In this document: piece by piece, positions 43,623 to 52,736 of the stretch
Layout: every line of letters starts with the position of its first letter
How positions within the stretch are numbered: position 1 is the first letter of the stretch
Assembly: GCA_035623255.1 (NCBI GenBank)
Contig: DASPTU010000055.1
Coordinates: 30,238 to 94,237 of the forward strand
Direction of reading: 5' to 3'
DNA length: 64,000 bases
Source of the DNA: JAFAGX01 sp035623255
GTDB taxonomy: Bacteria > Acidobacteriota > Terriglobia > Terriglobales > Acidobacteriaceae
Translations under genes and position numbers: made by a program
Notes under the pieces: model-generated
Told to the model about the DNA's origin: nothing
Seen by the model: only the letters and a program-made list of their open reading frames with translations
Database searches by the model: none

Positions 43623-45785
43623 CTAATCGCGGTCTTTTCGGGCGAATTCCTCGAACAGTTCCGGCAACCGCGCAGCATCCTCCGCGGAGGCACCAAAACG
43701 TGCGCGCTCGTAGTGCTCGGTGAAGCGCGAGATAGGTTCACGCAGAACCTGGTCCGAGATCGACCGCACGAATTCCTCCGGGGTTTGGGCATCCGACTTG
43801 CGAAATCCTTTTCGAGCCAGCTCGCGCAAAGTGCGCTCGTACCAGATGGTGGCTGCGGTAACCGGGAACTTCTCGGGTCGGGCTGCCACTCGACGCCTTG
43901 AGACCGCTCTCCAAATCCGCTGGGCGTTGGCTCCTGCAACGAGCAACGCCACGATGCCCAGAGCTCCCAGGCCCCAAGCTACGGGCGCATCGGATACTAT
44001 CTGTTGCGTATGCCTTGCTGCGTTTAGTAAGCGGTCGTATTGGCGCCGGCTCCAGTACTGGGCGTGGCGCAGCCAGTCCAGCGTACTCTGAGTGGCCTGC
44101 CGACCCAATGCATGCTGATGGCTGATGTCGTAGTTGATAATCCATTCCCGCCAGAACGAAGCCATCGCATCCAGGTACAGCATTGCCCGCCCCCAGCCGG
44201 AGCGGATCGGCACAGGAGCTGCCGGAGTCGGGTCGAAGCCGATCCAGCCATATCCGGGAAAGAAGGCCTCTACCCAGGAATGCGCATTGCTCGCGCGAAC
44301 CAGGTATTGTGAAGTTAAGTCGTTGAACTCGCCGGTACGGAAGCCATTCACCACACGCGACGGGATCCCCAGCGAGCGCAGCATGACCGCCATCGAGGAG
44401 GCAAAGTACTCACAGTGGCCCTGCTTGCGATCGAAAAGGAAAAAGGCGACAGGGTCGCGATTCGAAGCGCGAGGAAGCTGGAGGGTGTATTTGAAGTTTG
44501 CCCGCAGGTAGCGCTCGAGCGCGGCAGCCTTATCGTAATTGTTGCTTTCTGAGGCCGCGATCTGTTCCGCAACACGCGAGACACGGGGATCGAGCGAACC
44601 CGGCATTTGCAAATCGTTCAGCGCGACCTCCGGCGGATAATCCGATGATGAAGCCCGCAGTTGGGCAGGCGTCGCCTGCGCAATATTGGAACGGGCTTCG
44701 TAGCTATTGACGGGATGTTCGGGGTCGGGATCGAAAACCCCGCCTCCGGCGTCCATCGACACTACCTGATAGTTGCCTTCTAAAGTCAGCGGAGTAGGAG
44801 CGAGGAAAAAAACGCTGCTGGCCACCGGCTCCATCAGAACGCGGTAGCGGACCACCGTAGGAGCGATTACCGGGTTCGGCTGCGCTGCAAGCAGGAAACG
44901 ACCACCCACTCGGTGAACAAAGTGTTGCTCGTGAGGATTCGACCAGCTCGTACCGTTGAACAAGTTCAACGTTACTCCGCGCCATTTCAGATCGTAAGCG
45001 CCATGCTGGTCGCCATCGATCTGGATGTGCATCACCAATGAATTGGACTGCTGGATTTCCCCGATCTGCCCGAGCTGCACGTGATCGCTGAAACCGGTTG
45101 CGATCCCACCGTTAGCGCCATAAGCCCCTAGGTATGAGCTGGAAAATCGTGGTAGAACAAAAAAAATTGCTGCACCCGTCAGCAGCATGAAGAAAACGAA
45201 CGCCGGAGCAGTGGCAGCCAGCCAGAATCCCATCTGGCGCGGGATCCTGATGTCGGTCAACGGTCTGGCGCGAACCGTGGCACGCGCAGACGAACTCCGC
45301 ATTTCCATCAAAATGAAGGTGATGACTGCAACCAGCATGAAAGCGCCAAAGGCAAACAGAAATGTGCTTTCCACTGTCAGGACTGACGCCGCAAGCAGCA
45401 TGAGAAAAGACAGGACTGCCAGGAAATAGAAATCGCGATCGCGCCGTGCAGAAAACAGGCGCACCAGCATGACGAAGAGCACTAAATGAACTGTGGCGTA
45501 AAGGAATGTGCGCGAAAGCAGCAAGTAATCTGCCAGGTAGAAAAGCGCGTATGCCAAGGTGAGCGGAGTGGTCCAGCGTTCCGGAAGCAGTACGGACCGA
45601 CGCGAGAGTAGCGCATATCCGCGGAAGAGAAGTGCACCACCAACCAGCAAAACCGTAAGTGTGTCGAGTCCTCCGGTCGAAGCCAGGGCACCGAACCCGA
45701 CAAAGACGAGCAGATAGAGAGCTACTTCGAAATAGCGCTCTACTGCTGTCCAAAGCGGGTTTGCGGGTTGCGAAACGGCTGACAT
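43623..45785 (-). CDS. TgpA-like transmembrane transglutaminase-like protein (DUF3488)
   Basis: A 720-residue protein. Six or more N-terminal helices (DUF3488 region, about residues 20-210) lead to a periplasmic domain with the cysteine-protease triad of the transglutaminase core: Cys458 (GHCEYFASSM), His502 (NAHSWVEAF) and Asp518 (WIGFDPTPAAP). A further helix near 605-630 precedes a C-terminal DUF4129-like tail (LRELARKGFRKSDAQTPEEF). This is the layout of Pseudomonas TgpA, a periplasmic enzyme whose substrate is unknown. In other bacteria such genes often follow MoxR and DUF58 genes; those are not in this window. It is the first gene of the long minus-strand run. Confidence 0.88.
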   Translation of the reverse strand: MSAVSQPANPLWTAVERYFEVALYLLVFVGFGALASTGGLDTLTVLLVGGALLFRGYALLSRRSVLLPERWTTPLTLAYALFYLADYLLLSRTFLYATVHLVLFVMLVRLFSARRDRDFYFLAVLSFLMLLAASVLTVESTFLFAFGAFMLVAVITFILMEMRSSSARATVRARPLTDIRIPRQMGFWLAATAPAFVFFMLLTGAAIFFVLPRFSSSYLGAYGANGGIATGFSDHVQLGQIGEIQQSNSLVMHIQIDGDQHGAYDLKWRGVTLNLFNGTSWSNPHEQHFVHRVGGRFLLAAQPNPVIAPTVVRYRVLMEPVASSVFFLAPTPLTLEGNYQVVSMDAGGGVFDPDPEHPVNSYEARSNIAQATPAQLRASSSDYPPEVALNDLQMPGSLDPRVSRVAEQIAASESNNYDKAAALERYLRANFKYTLQLPRASNRDPVAFFLFDRKQGHCEYFASSMAVMLRSLGIPSRVVNGFRTGEFNDLTSQYLVRASNAHSWVEAFFPGYGWIGFDPTPAAPVPIRSGWGRAMLYLDAMASFWREWIINYDISHQHALGRQATQSTLDWLRHAQYWSRRQYDRLLNAARHTQQIVSDAPVAWGLGALGIVALLVAGANAQRIWRAVSRRRVAARPEKFPVTAATIWYERTLRELARKGFRKSDAQTPEEFVRSISDQVLREPISRFTEHYERARFGASAEDAARLPELFEEFARKDRD

Positions 45786-45879
45786 CTCGCCTCTATTGTT
45801 AGTGATTAGGCGGCAGAAGGAAAGAGTACGGAAGCCGAAAAGGCAGCAGGCAGGAGAGCCGGGAGGAAGAGATCTGTCG

Positions 45880-45921
45880 GACTGGCTGACTCCTGACTGC
45901 CGGCTACTGACTACTGACTGC
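45880..45921. repeat. Intergenic CTGACT-type repeat cluster C
   Basis: GGCTGACTCC, TGACTGCCGG, CTACTGACTA and CTGACTGCTC run almost head to tail just upstream of the SRP RNA. They match the theme of the clusters near 28.6 and 29.9 kb. Confidence 0.6.
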
Positions 45922-45945
45922 TCGCCCTTGCTAAAATTGATGTGT

Positions 45946-46046
45946 CAGGCATCGGTCCCGCGCGACGCATTCCCGCCAACCCCGCCAGGTCCGGAAGGAA
46001 GCAACGGTAACGGGCTCTTGCGTGTGCAGTGGGTCGCCGGTGCCTG
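45946..46046 (+). ncRNA. ffs: Signal recognition particle RNA (4.5S type)
   Basis: The sequence holds the near-invariant core of bacterial SRP RNA, GGTCCGGAAGGAAGCAACGG, at 45988-46007: the GGAA tetraloop and the asymmetric internal loop that bind Ffh. The ends pair perfectly: CAGGCATCGG (45946-45955) with CCGGTGCCTG (46037-46046), including one G-U pair. The size, about 101 nt, fits the short bacterial form. TAAAAT at 45932-45937 is a possible -10 box. The SRP targets membrane proteins to the SecYEG channel; secF lies in this window at 63.4 kb. Confidence 0.95.
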
Positions 46047-46074
46047 GCTTTGGTATAGCGGGCCGTTTTGCATT

Positions 46075-46175
46075 GTCATCCCGAGTAAGCCGCTTTTGCG
46101 CAGTGAGGGATCTGAGCGCCGTGCGAATGCCTCGCGTCCTTTGCGAGGCACACAATGGCACGCTTGGCGCGCATC
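46075..46175. repeat. REP-like inverted repeat element with hairpins
   Basis: A block after the SRP RNA opens with GTCATCCCGAGT (46075-46086) and AGTGAGGGATCT (46102-46113), a form of the dispersed repeat seen in many acidobacterial intergenic regions. It continues with the perfect stem TGCCTCGC (46128-46135) and GCGAGGCA (46143-46150) around a 7-nt loop. GCGCC and GGCGC further out can extend the stem imperfectly. The nested hairpins may end the SRP transcript or mark a REP-type element. Known copies elsewhere in the genome would prove it is dispersed. Confidence 0.6.
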
Positions 46176-46273
46176 CTAGACGGCAAACGCCTCCACTACC
46201 TGGCTCTGGTTTTGATTGGAGATTCCTTTCTGCGTGCGTAAAATGAAAGTTTCACAACTGGAGAACTCATCGA

Positions 46274-47269
46274 GTGAGCCAATTGGTTCGTCCCAAGATA
46301 TCCGCCCTTGGCACTTACGTTCCGCCCCGCCTGCTGACTAACGCTGATCTGGAAAAAATGGTCGAAACCACCGACCAATGGATTCGAGAACGCACTGGAA
46401 TTCGCGAACGGCACATCGCCGACAAAGGTGTGGCAACCAGCGACTTGGGCTTGCAAGCCGCGAAGCGGGCATTAGCAGAACGGAAGATTTCGCCTGACGA
46501 CCTCGACGCCATCATCGTGGCAACAGTGACCCCCGACATGTTGTTTCCGTGCTCAGCGTGTCTTGTGCAACACAAGTTGGGAGCGAAGCAAATTTGGGGG
46601 TTCGATTTGAACGCAGCCTGTTCGTCCTTCGTTTATGCGCTCCAAGTCGGCTCGCGCTTTGTCGCGACCGGAGTGCACAAGAAAGTGATGGTCATTGGGG
46701 CGGATGTAATGTCCTCGATCATCGATTACAGCGATCGCGCCACCTGCGTGATTTTCGGAGATGGCGCGGGCGCCGTGATTCTCGAGCCGGCTGATGATTC
46801 TCTGGGAATGATTGATTTCCTGCATGAAGTAGACGGCTCCGGCGGGTGTTCGCTCTTCATGCCGGGTGGCGGAAGTCTCAATCCGTCAACCCACGAGACG
46901 GTGGACCAAAAAATGCATTACGTTCACCAGGATGGTCAGGCAGTTTTCAAATTCGCGGTCCGAAAAATGGCCGAGCTCTGCGAAAAGCTTCTGGAGCGGA
47001 ACGGGTTGAGCAGCAAAGACATCGACGTCTTCATTCCCCACCAGGCGAACAAGCGTATCATCACCGCCACGGCAGAGCGGCTTGGCTTGCCGATGGACAA
47101 AGTCATCATCGATATCGATCGCTACGGAAACACCACCTCGGCAACGATTCCTCTCGCTATGAATACGGCACGCCAGGAAGGTAAGCTCAAGAAAGGGGAC
47201 TTGGTGCTTCTGGCAGCCGTAGGGGCAGGATTCACGGTGGGAACGACCCTCCTACGCTGGGCCTATTAG
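46274..47269 (+). CDS. fabH: 3-oxoacyl-[ACP] synthase III
   Basis: Starts fatty-acid synthesis by joining acetyl-CoA with malonyl-ACP. The 331-residue protein has the catalytic triad Cys116 (DLNAACSSFVYAL), His256 (IPHQANKRII) and Asn286 (RYGNTTSATIPLA), plus the Gly-rich VGAGFTVGTTLLRWAY ending of the family. I use GTG 46274. Its ribosome site GGAG lies about 11 nt upstream, longer than usual, so expression may be moderate. It is not linked to other fab genes in this window. Confidence 0.95.
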   Translation: MSQLVRPKISALGTYVPPRLLTNADLEKMVETTDQWIRERTGIRERHIADKGVATSDLGLQAAKRALAERKISPDDLDAIIVATVTPDMLFPCSACLVQHKLGAKQIWGFDLNAACSSFVYALQVGSRFVATGVHKKVMVIGADVMSSIIDYSDRATCVIFGDGAGAVILEPADDSLGMIDFLHEVDGSGGCSLFMPGGGSLNPSTHETVDQKMHYVHQDGQAVFKFAVRKMAELCEKLLERNGLSSKDIDVFIPHQANKRIITATAERLGLPMDKVIIDIDRYGNTTSATIPLAMNTARQEGKLKKGDLVLLAAVGAGFTVGTTLLRWAY

Positions 47270-47271
47270 CT

Positions 47272-47289
47272 CGAGAGCGCCTCGTTTTT
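47272..47289 (+). terminator. Weak rho-independent terminator after fabH
   Basis: CGAG (47272-47275) and CTCG (47281-47284) form a short 4-bp stem with a 5-nt loop, followed at once by TTTTT. It starts 2 bp after the fabH stop. The stem is short, so termination may be partial. Confidence 0.4.
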
Positions 47290-47555
47290 ACAACATTTAA
47301 CAAATTGATGACGTTCTTGTGACAAGTAGTAACCGTTATCTCCGTAGTTTTGACAGTCCTGTTGTGTGCAGGGTGCGATCTATGGATCGCGATTGGGGAC
47401 GCGCACAAGGAAGACTTCATACCTCCCTTCACGGCTCGACACGACAGGACTTTGCTTTGGGCGCAGAGGGAGCATCGGCGACTCCCCATGGCCGCCGACT
47501 TTGCGTCCTGGCATGGCGGCGTCACTCTGTGCCTGGCTTTACCTTCCGGCTTCGG

Positions 47556-48050
47556 TCAGGGTGACGCCGAAGGTTGCAACGCTCGTTTAAGCCGCTCGTA
47601 AGTGACGTCCAAAGTTTCCGGCAAGATCCGTGTTTCCCCGACAACAGAGACAAAATTGGCATCCGCAACCCAGCGAGGCAAAGCATGCATGTGAATGTGA
47701 CCTGCCACGCCGGCGCCCGCGGCTTTGCCAATGTTCATGCCGAGATTCACACCGTCGGGGCTGTATAGCTGGCGCAAAACCTTTTCCATTCGTTGGGAAA
47801 GGTCCATCAATTCGTGTGCGTCGGCAGCCGGAAGTTTCTGCAATTCATCTAGGTGTGTGAATGGGACAATCATGACGTGGCCGGGCGTATAAGGGAACGT
47901 GTTCAGTACGACGTAACAATACTCACCGCGATGCACAATGTGCGCCCGCGCGTCGTCGCCGAGTTTCGGCAGTTCGCAGAAGATGCAGCCGGAACTCTTG
48001 TCAGCGGCCGTGACATAGGCATACCGCCAGGGGGTCCATAGATAATCCAT
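47556..48050 (-). CDS. HIT-family hydrolase (Ap4A phosphorylase-like)
   Basis: A 164-residue histidine-triad protein. The HIT motif is present as GHIHMHALPRW near residue 137, preceded by GHVMIVPFTHLDELQKL and the VNLGMNIGKAAGAGVAGH segment. The start MDYLWTPWRYAYV is typical of a group of bacterial HIT proteins close to Ap4A phosphorylase. A Cys pair near residue 22 (GCIFCEL) and a His further on may bind zinc. I chose ATG 48050; a GTG two codons upstream is equally open. It hydrolyses nucleotide-phosphate links such as in diadenosine tetraphosphate or adenylated amines. Confidence 0.88.
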   Translation of the reverse strand: MDYLWTPWRYAYVTAADKSSGCIFCELPKLGDDARAHIVHRGEYCYVVLNTFPYTPGHVMIVPFTHLDELQKLPAADAHELMDLSQRMEKVLRQLYSPDGVNLGMNIGKAAGAGVAGHIHMHALPRWVADANFVSVVGETRILPETLDVTYERLKRALQPSASP

Positions 48051-48056
48051 CGCCAC

Positions 48057-48401
48057 GGCAGAGTAGCAGATGCCTGGGGCTTAAGAAACCCTCCGACTTG
48101 CGCTAAGGCCCAGGCTTCCTGGGAAGAGTTTTGTCAATAAGCTGGTCTGACGCGGTCCGGCCAGGATTGAGCAGGATTGACTCTAGTACACAGCGTTTGA
48201 CACTGTTTGCAAGCGATTGCTATAGTCGAGGAGTTCCCTTTTGGACGCGGGTTCGCTGTTTAGAAACGTCCGGTCGCTGGGATTGTCCGGTCCGTTCGCC
48301 AGGACGGGCTCAACACAACCAAAGACTCACGCCAGCTGTCCGCTAACTAGCTCCCGCATCCGTCGCACTCGTGGTGCGAACACAGCAGAGAGGCTACGAC
48401 C
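48057..48401. other. Upstream region and leader of rpsA
   Basis: This 345-bp divergent region holds a strong promoter at 48197-48226 and a leader of about 170 nt before rpsA. A hairpin CCCAGG/CCTGGG (48109-48123) lies upstream of the promoter. TCGCAC (48363-48368) and GTGCGA (48374-48379) form a hairpin 22 nt before the TTG start. No gene is supported. Confidence 0.55.
48197..48226 (+). promoter_or_regulatory. Sigma70-type promoter of rpsA
   Basis: TTGACA at 48197-48202 and TATAGT at 48221-48226 are 18 bp apart. The -35 box is perfect and the -10 differs from TATAAT in one base, the strongest sigma70-type match I saw in the window. Transcription would start near 48233. Confidence 0.75.
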
Positions 48402-50222
48402 TTGTTCGATGATAACTCCGCTCCCGTACTCGATTCTGCAACTTCAACCCTGACTGAGCAAAGAGGCAGCTCTCCTGAGCCGGCGGTGGCACCCCCGCAG
48501 GCTTCCCGACGGCCAGATGACAAACCCGCCAGCGGATCAGGTGGCGACGATTTTGCGTCTGCGCTGGAGAGTTTTACTACCGAAACCGAAGAGATTGAGG
48601 GTGACGAGCGGGTCATCAAGGGTACGGTGCTGAAGCTGACTCCTTCGCACGTGGTAGTGGACATTGGAGCGAAATCCGAGGGCATGTTGCCGCTTGCCGA
48701 AGTGCTGGATCATGCGGGCAAACCCAAGTTTCAGCCCGGTGACTCGATTGATGTTATGCGGGAAAAGGGCGCGGCCGAAGAAGGCTACATCAACCTTTCC
48801 CATCAGAAAGCTCAGCGACTGCGTGCCTGGGACGAAATCGAAAAGGCTTATAACGAAAAAAAACCGGTCCCCGCGACCGTAATCGAACGCATTAAGGGCG
48901 GACTGACCGTCGACATCATGGGTGCGCGCGCGTTCTTGCCAGGTTCTCAGGCGGATCTTCGTCCTACCCGCAATCTGGAGGCGGTCAAGGGTCAGGTGTA
49001 CAACGTTGCAATAATCAAGTTGAACAAGAAGCGCGGCAACATCGTGGTTTCGCGGAAGCAGGTCCTGGAAGAGGAACAGAGCGAGAAGAGAGGCAAGACG
49101 ATCGAACACTTGGAGGAAGGCGGGATCCTCACCGGTGTAGTGAAAAATCTTACTGATTACGGTGCCTTCGTTGACCTCGGAGGAATTGACGGCCTTTTGC
49201 ATATAACCGATATGTCATGGGGACGACTGACCCATCCGCGCGACCTGGTGAATGTTGGGGATCAGATTCAAGTCAAGGTTCTGAAGTTTGACAAGGAGAA
49301 GCAGCGCGTCTCGCTGGGCTTCAAACAACTGACGCCCGACCCCTGGCTGGATGCCGAACATCGCTATCCTGTCGGCGCACACGTACAAGGGCGCGTTATC
49401 AGCGTCACCGACTATGGGGCTTTCGTGGAATTGGAGCAGGGTATAGAAGGCCTGGTGCACGTTAGCGAAATGACCTGGTCCAAGCGCATGAAGCATCCTT
49501 CGAAACTGGTAAGTGTGGGCGATCAGGTGGAATGCGTTGTGCTAAACGTGAATCCCCAGGAACGCCGGATTTCCCTGGGCATGCGGCAGCTCGCGGCCAA
49601 TCCGTGGGATGCGCTCCAAGAGAAGTTCCCGGTAGGAGCAACCGTCGAAGGGCGAGTGCGGAACCTTACGGATTTTGGTGCCTTCATAGAAATTGAAGAC
49701 GGAATTGATGGTCTGGTGCACGTCAGCAATTTGAGTTGGACCAAGCGTGTGAAACATCCGTCGGAAGTCCTCAAAAAGGGGGACCGGGTGAAAGCGGTGG
49801 TGTTGGCAATCGAGCCCGACAAGCGACGTTTGTCGCTGGGTGTCAAGCAGCTTCAACCCGATGTGTGGGAGACTTTCTTCGCCCAGCACCATATCGGAGA
49901 TATATTGCGGGGAAAGGTGCTGCGAGTGGCTGGATTTGGCGCCTTTGTCGAGGTAGCCGACGGGGTAGAAGGGCTTTGCCACAACTCCGAGGCCGTAGAC
50001 AGCAACGGGCAACAGATGACGCTGGAGCCGGGACAAGAGTTGGATTTCAAGATCATCAAAATGAATCCCGAAGAGAAAAAAGTGGGACTCAGCATCAAGG
50101 CCGTTGGGGAGGAAGCCTCGCGCTCAGACGTCGAGGCTTACAAACATCCCGCTTCGAGTACTGGCGGTTCCACGATCGGCGACCTGATCACCTGGAAACG
50201 TGCCGGCAATGAAAACGGCTGA
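48402..50222 (+). CDS. rpsA: 30S ribosomal protein S1
   Basis: Binds mRNA leaders and helps the 30S subunit load structured or weak-SD messages. The 606-residue protein has six S1 domains: a first domain (DERVIKGTVLKLTPSHVVVD), a second degenerate one, and four clear repeats with YGAFVDLGG, YGAFVELEQ, FGAFIEIED and FGAFVEVAD. An acidic, low-complexity N-terminal tail of about 55 residues precedes the domains. The frame begins at TTG 48402 with GAGAGG about 9 nt upstream; no ATG is near, so TTG is the probable start. A strong promoter and a structured leader are upstream, a setting in which S1 autocontrol is plausible. Confidence 0.95.
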   Translation: MFDDNSAPVLDSATSTLTEQRGSSPEPAVAPPQASRRPDDKPASGSGGDDFASALESFTTETEEIEGDERVIKGTVLKLTPSHVVVDIGAKSEGMLPLAEVLDHAGKPKFQPGDSIDVMREKGAAEEGYINLSHQKAQRLRAWDEIEKAYNEKKPVPATVIERIKGGLTVDIMGARAFLPGSQADLRPTRNLEAVKGQVYNVAIIKLNKKRGNIVVSRKQVLEEEQSEKRGKTIEHLEEGGILTGVVKNLTDYGAFVDLGGIDGLLHITDMSWGRLTHPRDLVNVGDQIQVKVLKFDKEKQRVSLGFKQLTPDPWLDAEHRYPVGAHVQGRVISVTDYGAFVELEQGIEGLVHVSEMTWSKRMKHPSKLVSVGDQVECVVLNVNPQERRISLGMRQLAANPWDALQEKFPVGATVEGRVRNLTDFGAFIEIEDGIDGLVHVSNLSWTKRVKHPSEVLKKGDRVKAVVLAIEPDKRRLSLGVKQLQPDVWETFFAQHHIGDILRGKVLRVAGFGAFVEVADGVEGLCHNSEAVDSNGQQMTLEPGQELDFKIIKMNPEEKKVGLSIKAVGEEASRSDVEAYKHPASSTGGSTIGDLITWKRAGNENG

Positions 50223-50278
50223 GCTGTCGTTTCGCTAAGTACTTACGTCTTGATGGCCGGTTCGGTGCCCTGGCAAAA

Positions 50279-51163
50279 TTGATTCTGCGTGTCTTACGTC
50301 TGATGCGGCTTGCCTTCTGGCGCGCGTTTCAGCATGACGCGTTTGCAGTCGCCAAGGCCTCCGCGTATTCCTCCATCCTTACGTTTTTCCCGGCTCTCCT
50401 GGTAGTGGGTTCGGTTCTGGCAACCTCAAGCCACACGACTGTTTACCTGCAGGAGATTTCATATGCACTGGGCCGGATCCTTCCCGCCGGGAGCAGCACC
50501 GCACTGGCTTATCTGAGAGGGAGCTCGTATCAGCGGCCTGTCGGGGTTCTCATTACCGCCTCGCTCATCACATTGTGGACCGGCTCGGGCGTCATAATTT
50601 CCTGGATGGAGGGTTTTCGGAATGCTTACCAGCTTCCCAAAATCTGGGGGTTGGTCAAAGAACGAATGATTGCATTCGCGCTGGTGATCCTGGCAGGAGT
50701 TCCTCTCACGTTTGCCACGGTGCTGGTTGCGTTCGGCAGCGGCATCGAAACTCGCATTTTGTTTGGTCTGGGCCGGGAATTTGGGCCGCTAATCCTCTTG
50801 CTGTGGACAGCAATACGTTGGCTCATTGCCACACTTACCAGCATTGCAGTGATCGCCTTGATCTACCACAACGCCGTGCCGCGGACCCAGCCTTGGCACA
50901 GTGTTCTACCGGGCGCCACCATGGCGACCGTGCTCTGGTTTGTGGCTACGGCTCTGTTTGGCTGGTATTTACACAATTACGCCGATTACAGCCTCATTTA
51001 TGGCTCTTTGGGAGCGGCCATTGCTTTACTGGTGTGGATGTACATGATCTCCCTCGTCATTCTGGTGGGGGCAGAATTGAATGCGATGTTGTTCCCACGC
51101 GCGACACTGGGCAAAGAGCTGAAACAAATGCCGGTGCCCAGGTCGGGCACCTACGCGTCGTAG
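50279..51163 (+). CDS. YihY/BrkB-family inner-membrane protein
   Basis: A 294-residue protein with about six helices. It has the family features: SAYSSILTFFPALLVVGSVL after an N-terminal amphipathic helix, the central Gly-rich ITASLITLWTGSGVIISW, and the YSLIYGSLGAAIALLVWMYM segment with the ILVGAELNAMLFPR ending. The family was once called ribonuclease BN by mistake; its members are thought to be transporters or virulence-linked membrane proteins, and the function remains open. The start is TTG 50279 or ATG 50303; neither has a clear ribosome site. Confidence 0.88.
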   Translation: MILRVLRLMRLAFWRAFQHDAFAVAKASAYSSILTFFPALLVVGSVLATSSHTTVYLQEISYALGRILPAGSSTALAYLRGSSYQRPVGVLITASLITLWTGSGVIISWMEGFRNAYQLPKIWGLVKERMIAFALVILAGVPLTFATVLVAFGSGIETRILFGLGREFGPLILLLWTAIRWLIATLTSIAVIALIYHNAVPRTQPWHSVLPGATMATVLWFVATALFGWYLHNYADYSLIYGSLGAAIALLVWMYMISLVILVGAELNAMLFPRATLGKELKQMPVPRSGTYAS

Positions 51164-51221
51164 CCGGCATTTTGCGCTGGCATATAAAATACTCACACCT
51201 TTTGGCAAAGATCTATTCGGG

Positions 51222-52736
51222 ATGGATGCTAAACAAGACACGCGAACGCCGTGGGCCAGTGGCCCCTATCAGGGTCGGCGTGCCAAGATTATCTGCACCG
51301 TCGGTCCCGCTTGCAGTTCCGAAGCCATGCTGCGCGACCTTATGCGATTGGGGATGGATGTTGCCCGCCTGAATTTCTCCCACGGCACCCATGAGGAGCA
51401 CGGACGAGTCATTGATCGGCTGCGTCGTGTTGCCCGTCGAGAAAATCGCACGATCTGTATCCTTCAGGACTTGCCCGGCCCCAAAATTCGCACGGGACGG
51501 TTAAGGAATCATCAGCCGATCACGCTGGAGAGCGGCTCACGTATTGTGATCACGCCGAAGGCAGTCGAAGGCACACCGTCACTAATTTCGACAACGTTTC
51601 CAGGTCTGGCTGGCGAGGTTAGGCAAGGCGCGCGTATTCTGCTCGCTGACGGATTGATTGAGTTGCAGGTCCTCGCCATACGAGGCATCGACTTGGAGTG
51701 CGAAGTCGTGAACGGAGGCGAGCTTGGAGAGCATAAAGGCATCAACTTGCCGGGAATTGCACTCTCCATTCCCGCATTAACCGAGAACGACCGAGTCGAC
51801 CTGGAATTCGGCCTCAAACATGGCGTTGACATGGTTGGAGTCTCGTTTGTGCGCTCAGCGTCGGATGTGCTCACGGTAAAGCAGATTATTGCGTCGCATG
51901 GCAGCGATGTTCCTGTTATCTCGAAGCTCGAAAAGCCGCAGGCAATCGAGCACCTCGATAAGATTCTGGAAGTTACTGATGGGGTCATGGTGGCGCGTGG
52001 CGATCTTGGCGTTGAGATGCCGCCGGAGAAAGTGCCGGTCATCCAGAAACAAGTGATCCGCCGTTGCGCAGAGTGGCGAAGGCCAGTGATTACTGCGACT
52101 CAGATGTTGGAGTCGATGGTGGAGAACCCGCGTCCCACGCGCGCTGAGACCAGTGATGTTGCAAACGCGGTCTTTGACGGCAGCGATGCAGTTATGCTAT
52201 CGGCAGAAACCGCGACCGGCAAATATCCCCGCGAAGCAGTGGCGATGATGGCAAAGATTGTGGTCGAGGCTGAGCACAACATGAGTGAACTTCCCCGACG
52301 GCGGCGCGATCAACACGCCCTTGGCATCGCGGAAACCATATGTGAATCCATCGCTCATGCTGCCGAGGATCTGCGCATGGGCGCGATCGCAGTGTTTACC
52401 GAGACCGGCAATACTGCGAGAATGATTTCCAAGTATCGCCCGAAGGCCGGTATCTACGCCTTCAGCCACTTAGGGCCGGTCTGCAACCGTATGAACATGT
52501 TTTGGGGAGTTTATCCTGTTCAACGGGAACAGGCCTGTAGTGCCGAGGAGATGCTATCGGCTGCTCAGCAGGAGCTTCTTCGCCAGGGACGGATCAAGGT
52601 TGGCGAGGTCCTCGCGGTGGTGGCAGGGACGCAAATGGCCTCCGGTTCTACCAATTTCATGCGACTTCATATCGTCACGGCCGAAAAAGGGCAGCATGCA
52701 ACCATTCGAGCCAAGAAATCCAGGCCTCATGTCTGA
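51222..52736 (+). CDS. pyk: Pyruvate kinase
   Basis: Makes pyruvate and ATP from phosphoenolpyruvate at the end of glycolysis. The 504-residue protein has the substrate and metal motifs: RAKIICTVGPACSSEAML, RLNFSHGTHEEH, the catalytic Lys in VISKLEKPQAIEHLDKI, VMVARGDLGVEMPPEKVP, and the ATQMLESMVENPRPTRAETSD segment. AVFDGSDAVMLSAETATGKYP follows. The C-terminal allosteric domain (about 375-504) is present. The last 8 bp overlap the start of the next gene, so the two are co-translated. Confidence 0.95.
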   Translation: MDAKQDTRTPWASGPYQGRRAKIICTVGPACSSEAMLRDLMRLGMDVARLNFSHGTHEEHGRVIDRLRRVARRENRTICILQDLPGPKIRTGRLRNHQPITLESGSRIVITPKAVEGTPSLISTTFPGLAGEVRQGARILLADGLIELQVLAIRGIDLECEVVNGGELGEHKGINLPGIALSIPALTENDRVDLEFGLKHGVDMVGVSFVRSASDVLTVKQIIASHGSDVPVISKLEKPQAIEHLDKILEVTDGVMVARGDLGVEMPPEKVPVIQKQVIRRCAEWRRPVITATQMLESMVENPRPTRAETSDVANAVFDGSDAVMLSAETATGKYPREAVAMMAKIVVEAEHNMSELPRRRRDQHALGIAETICESIAHAAEDLRMGAIAVFTETGNTARMISKYRPKAGIYAFSHLGPVCNRMNMFWGVYPVQREQACSAEEMLSAAQQELLRQGRIKVGEVLAVVAGTQMASGSTNFMRLHIVTAEKGQHATIRAKKSRPHV

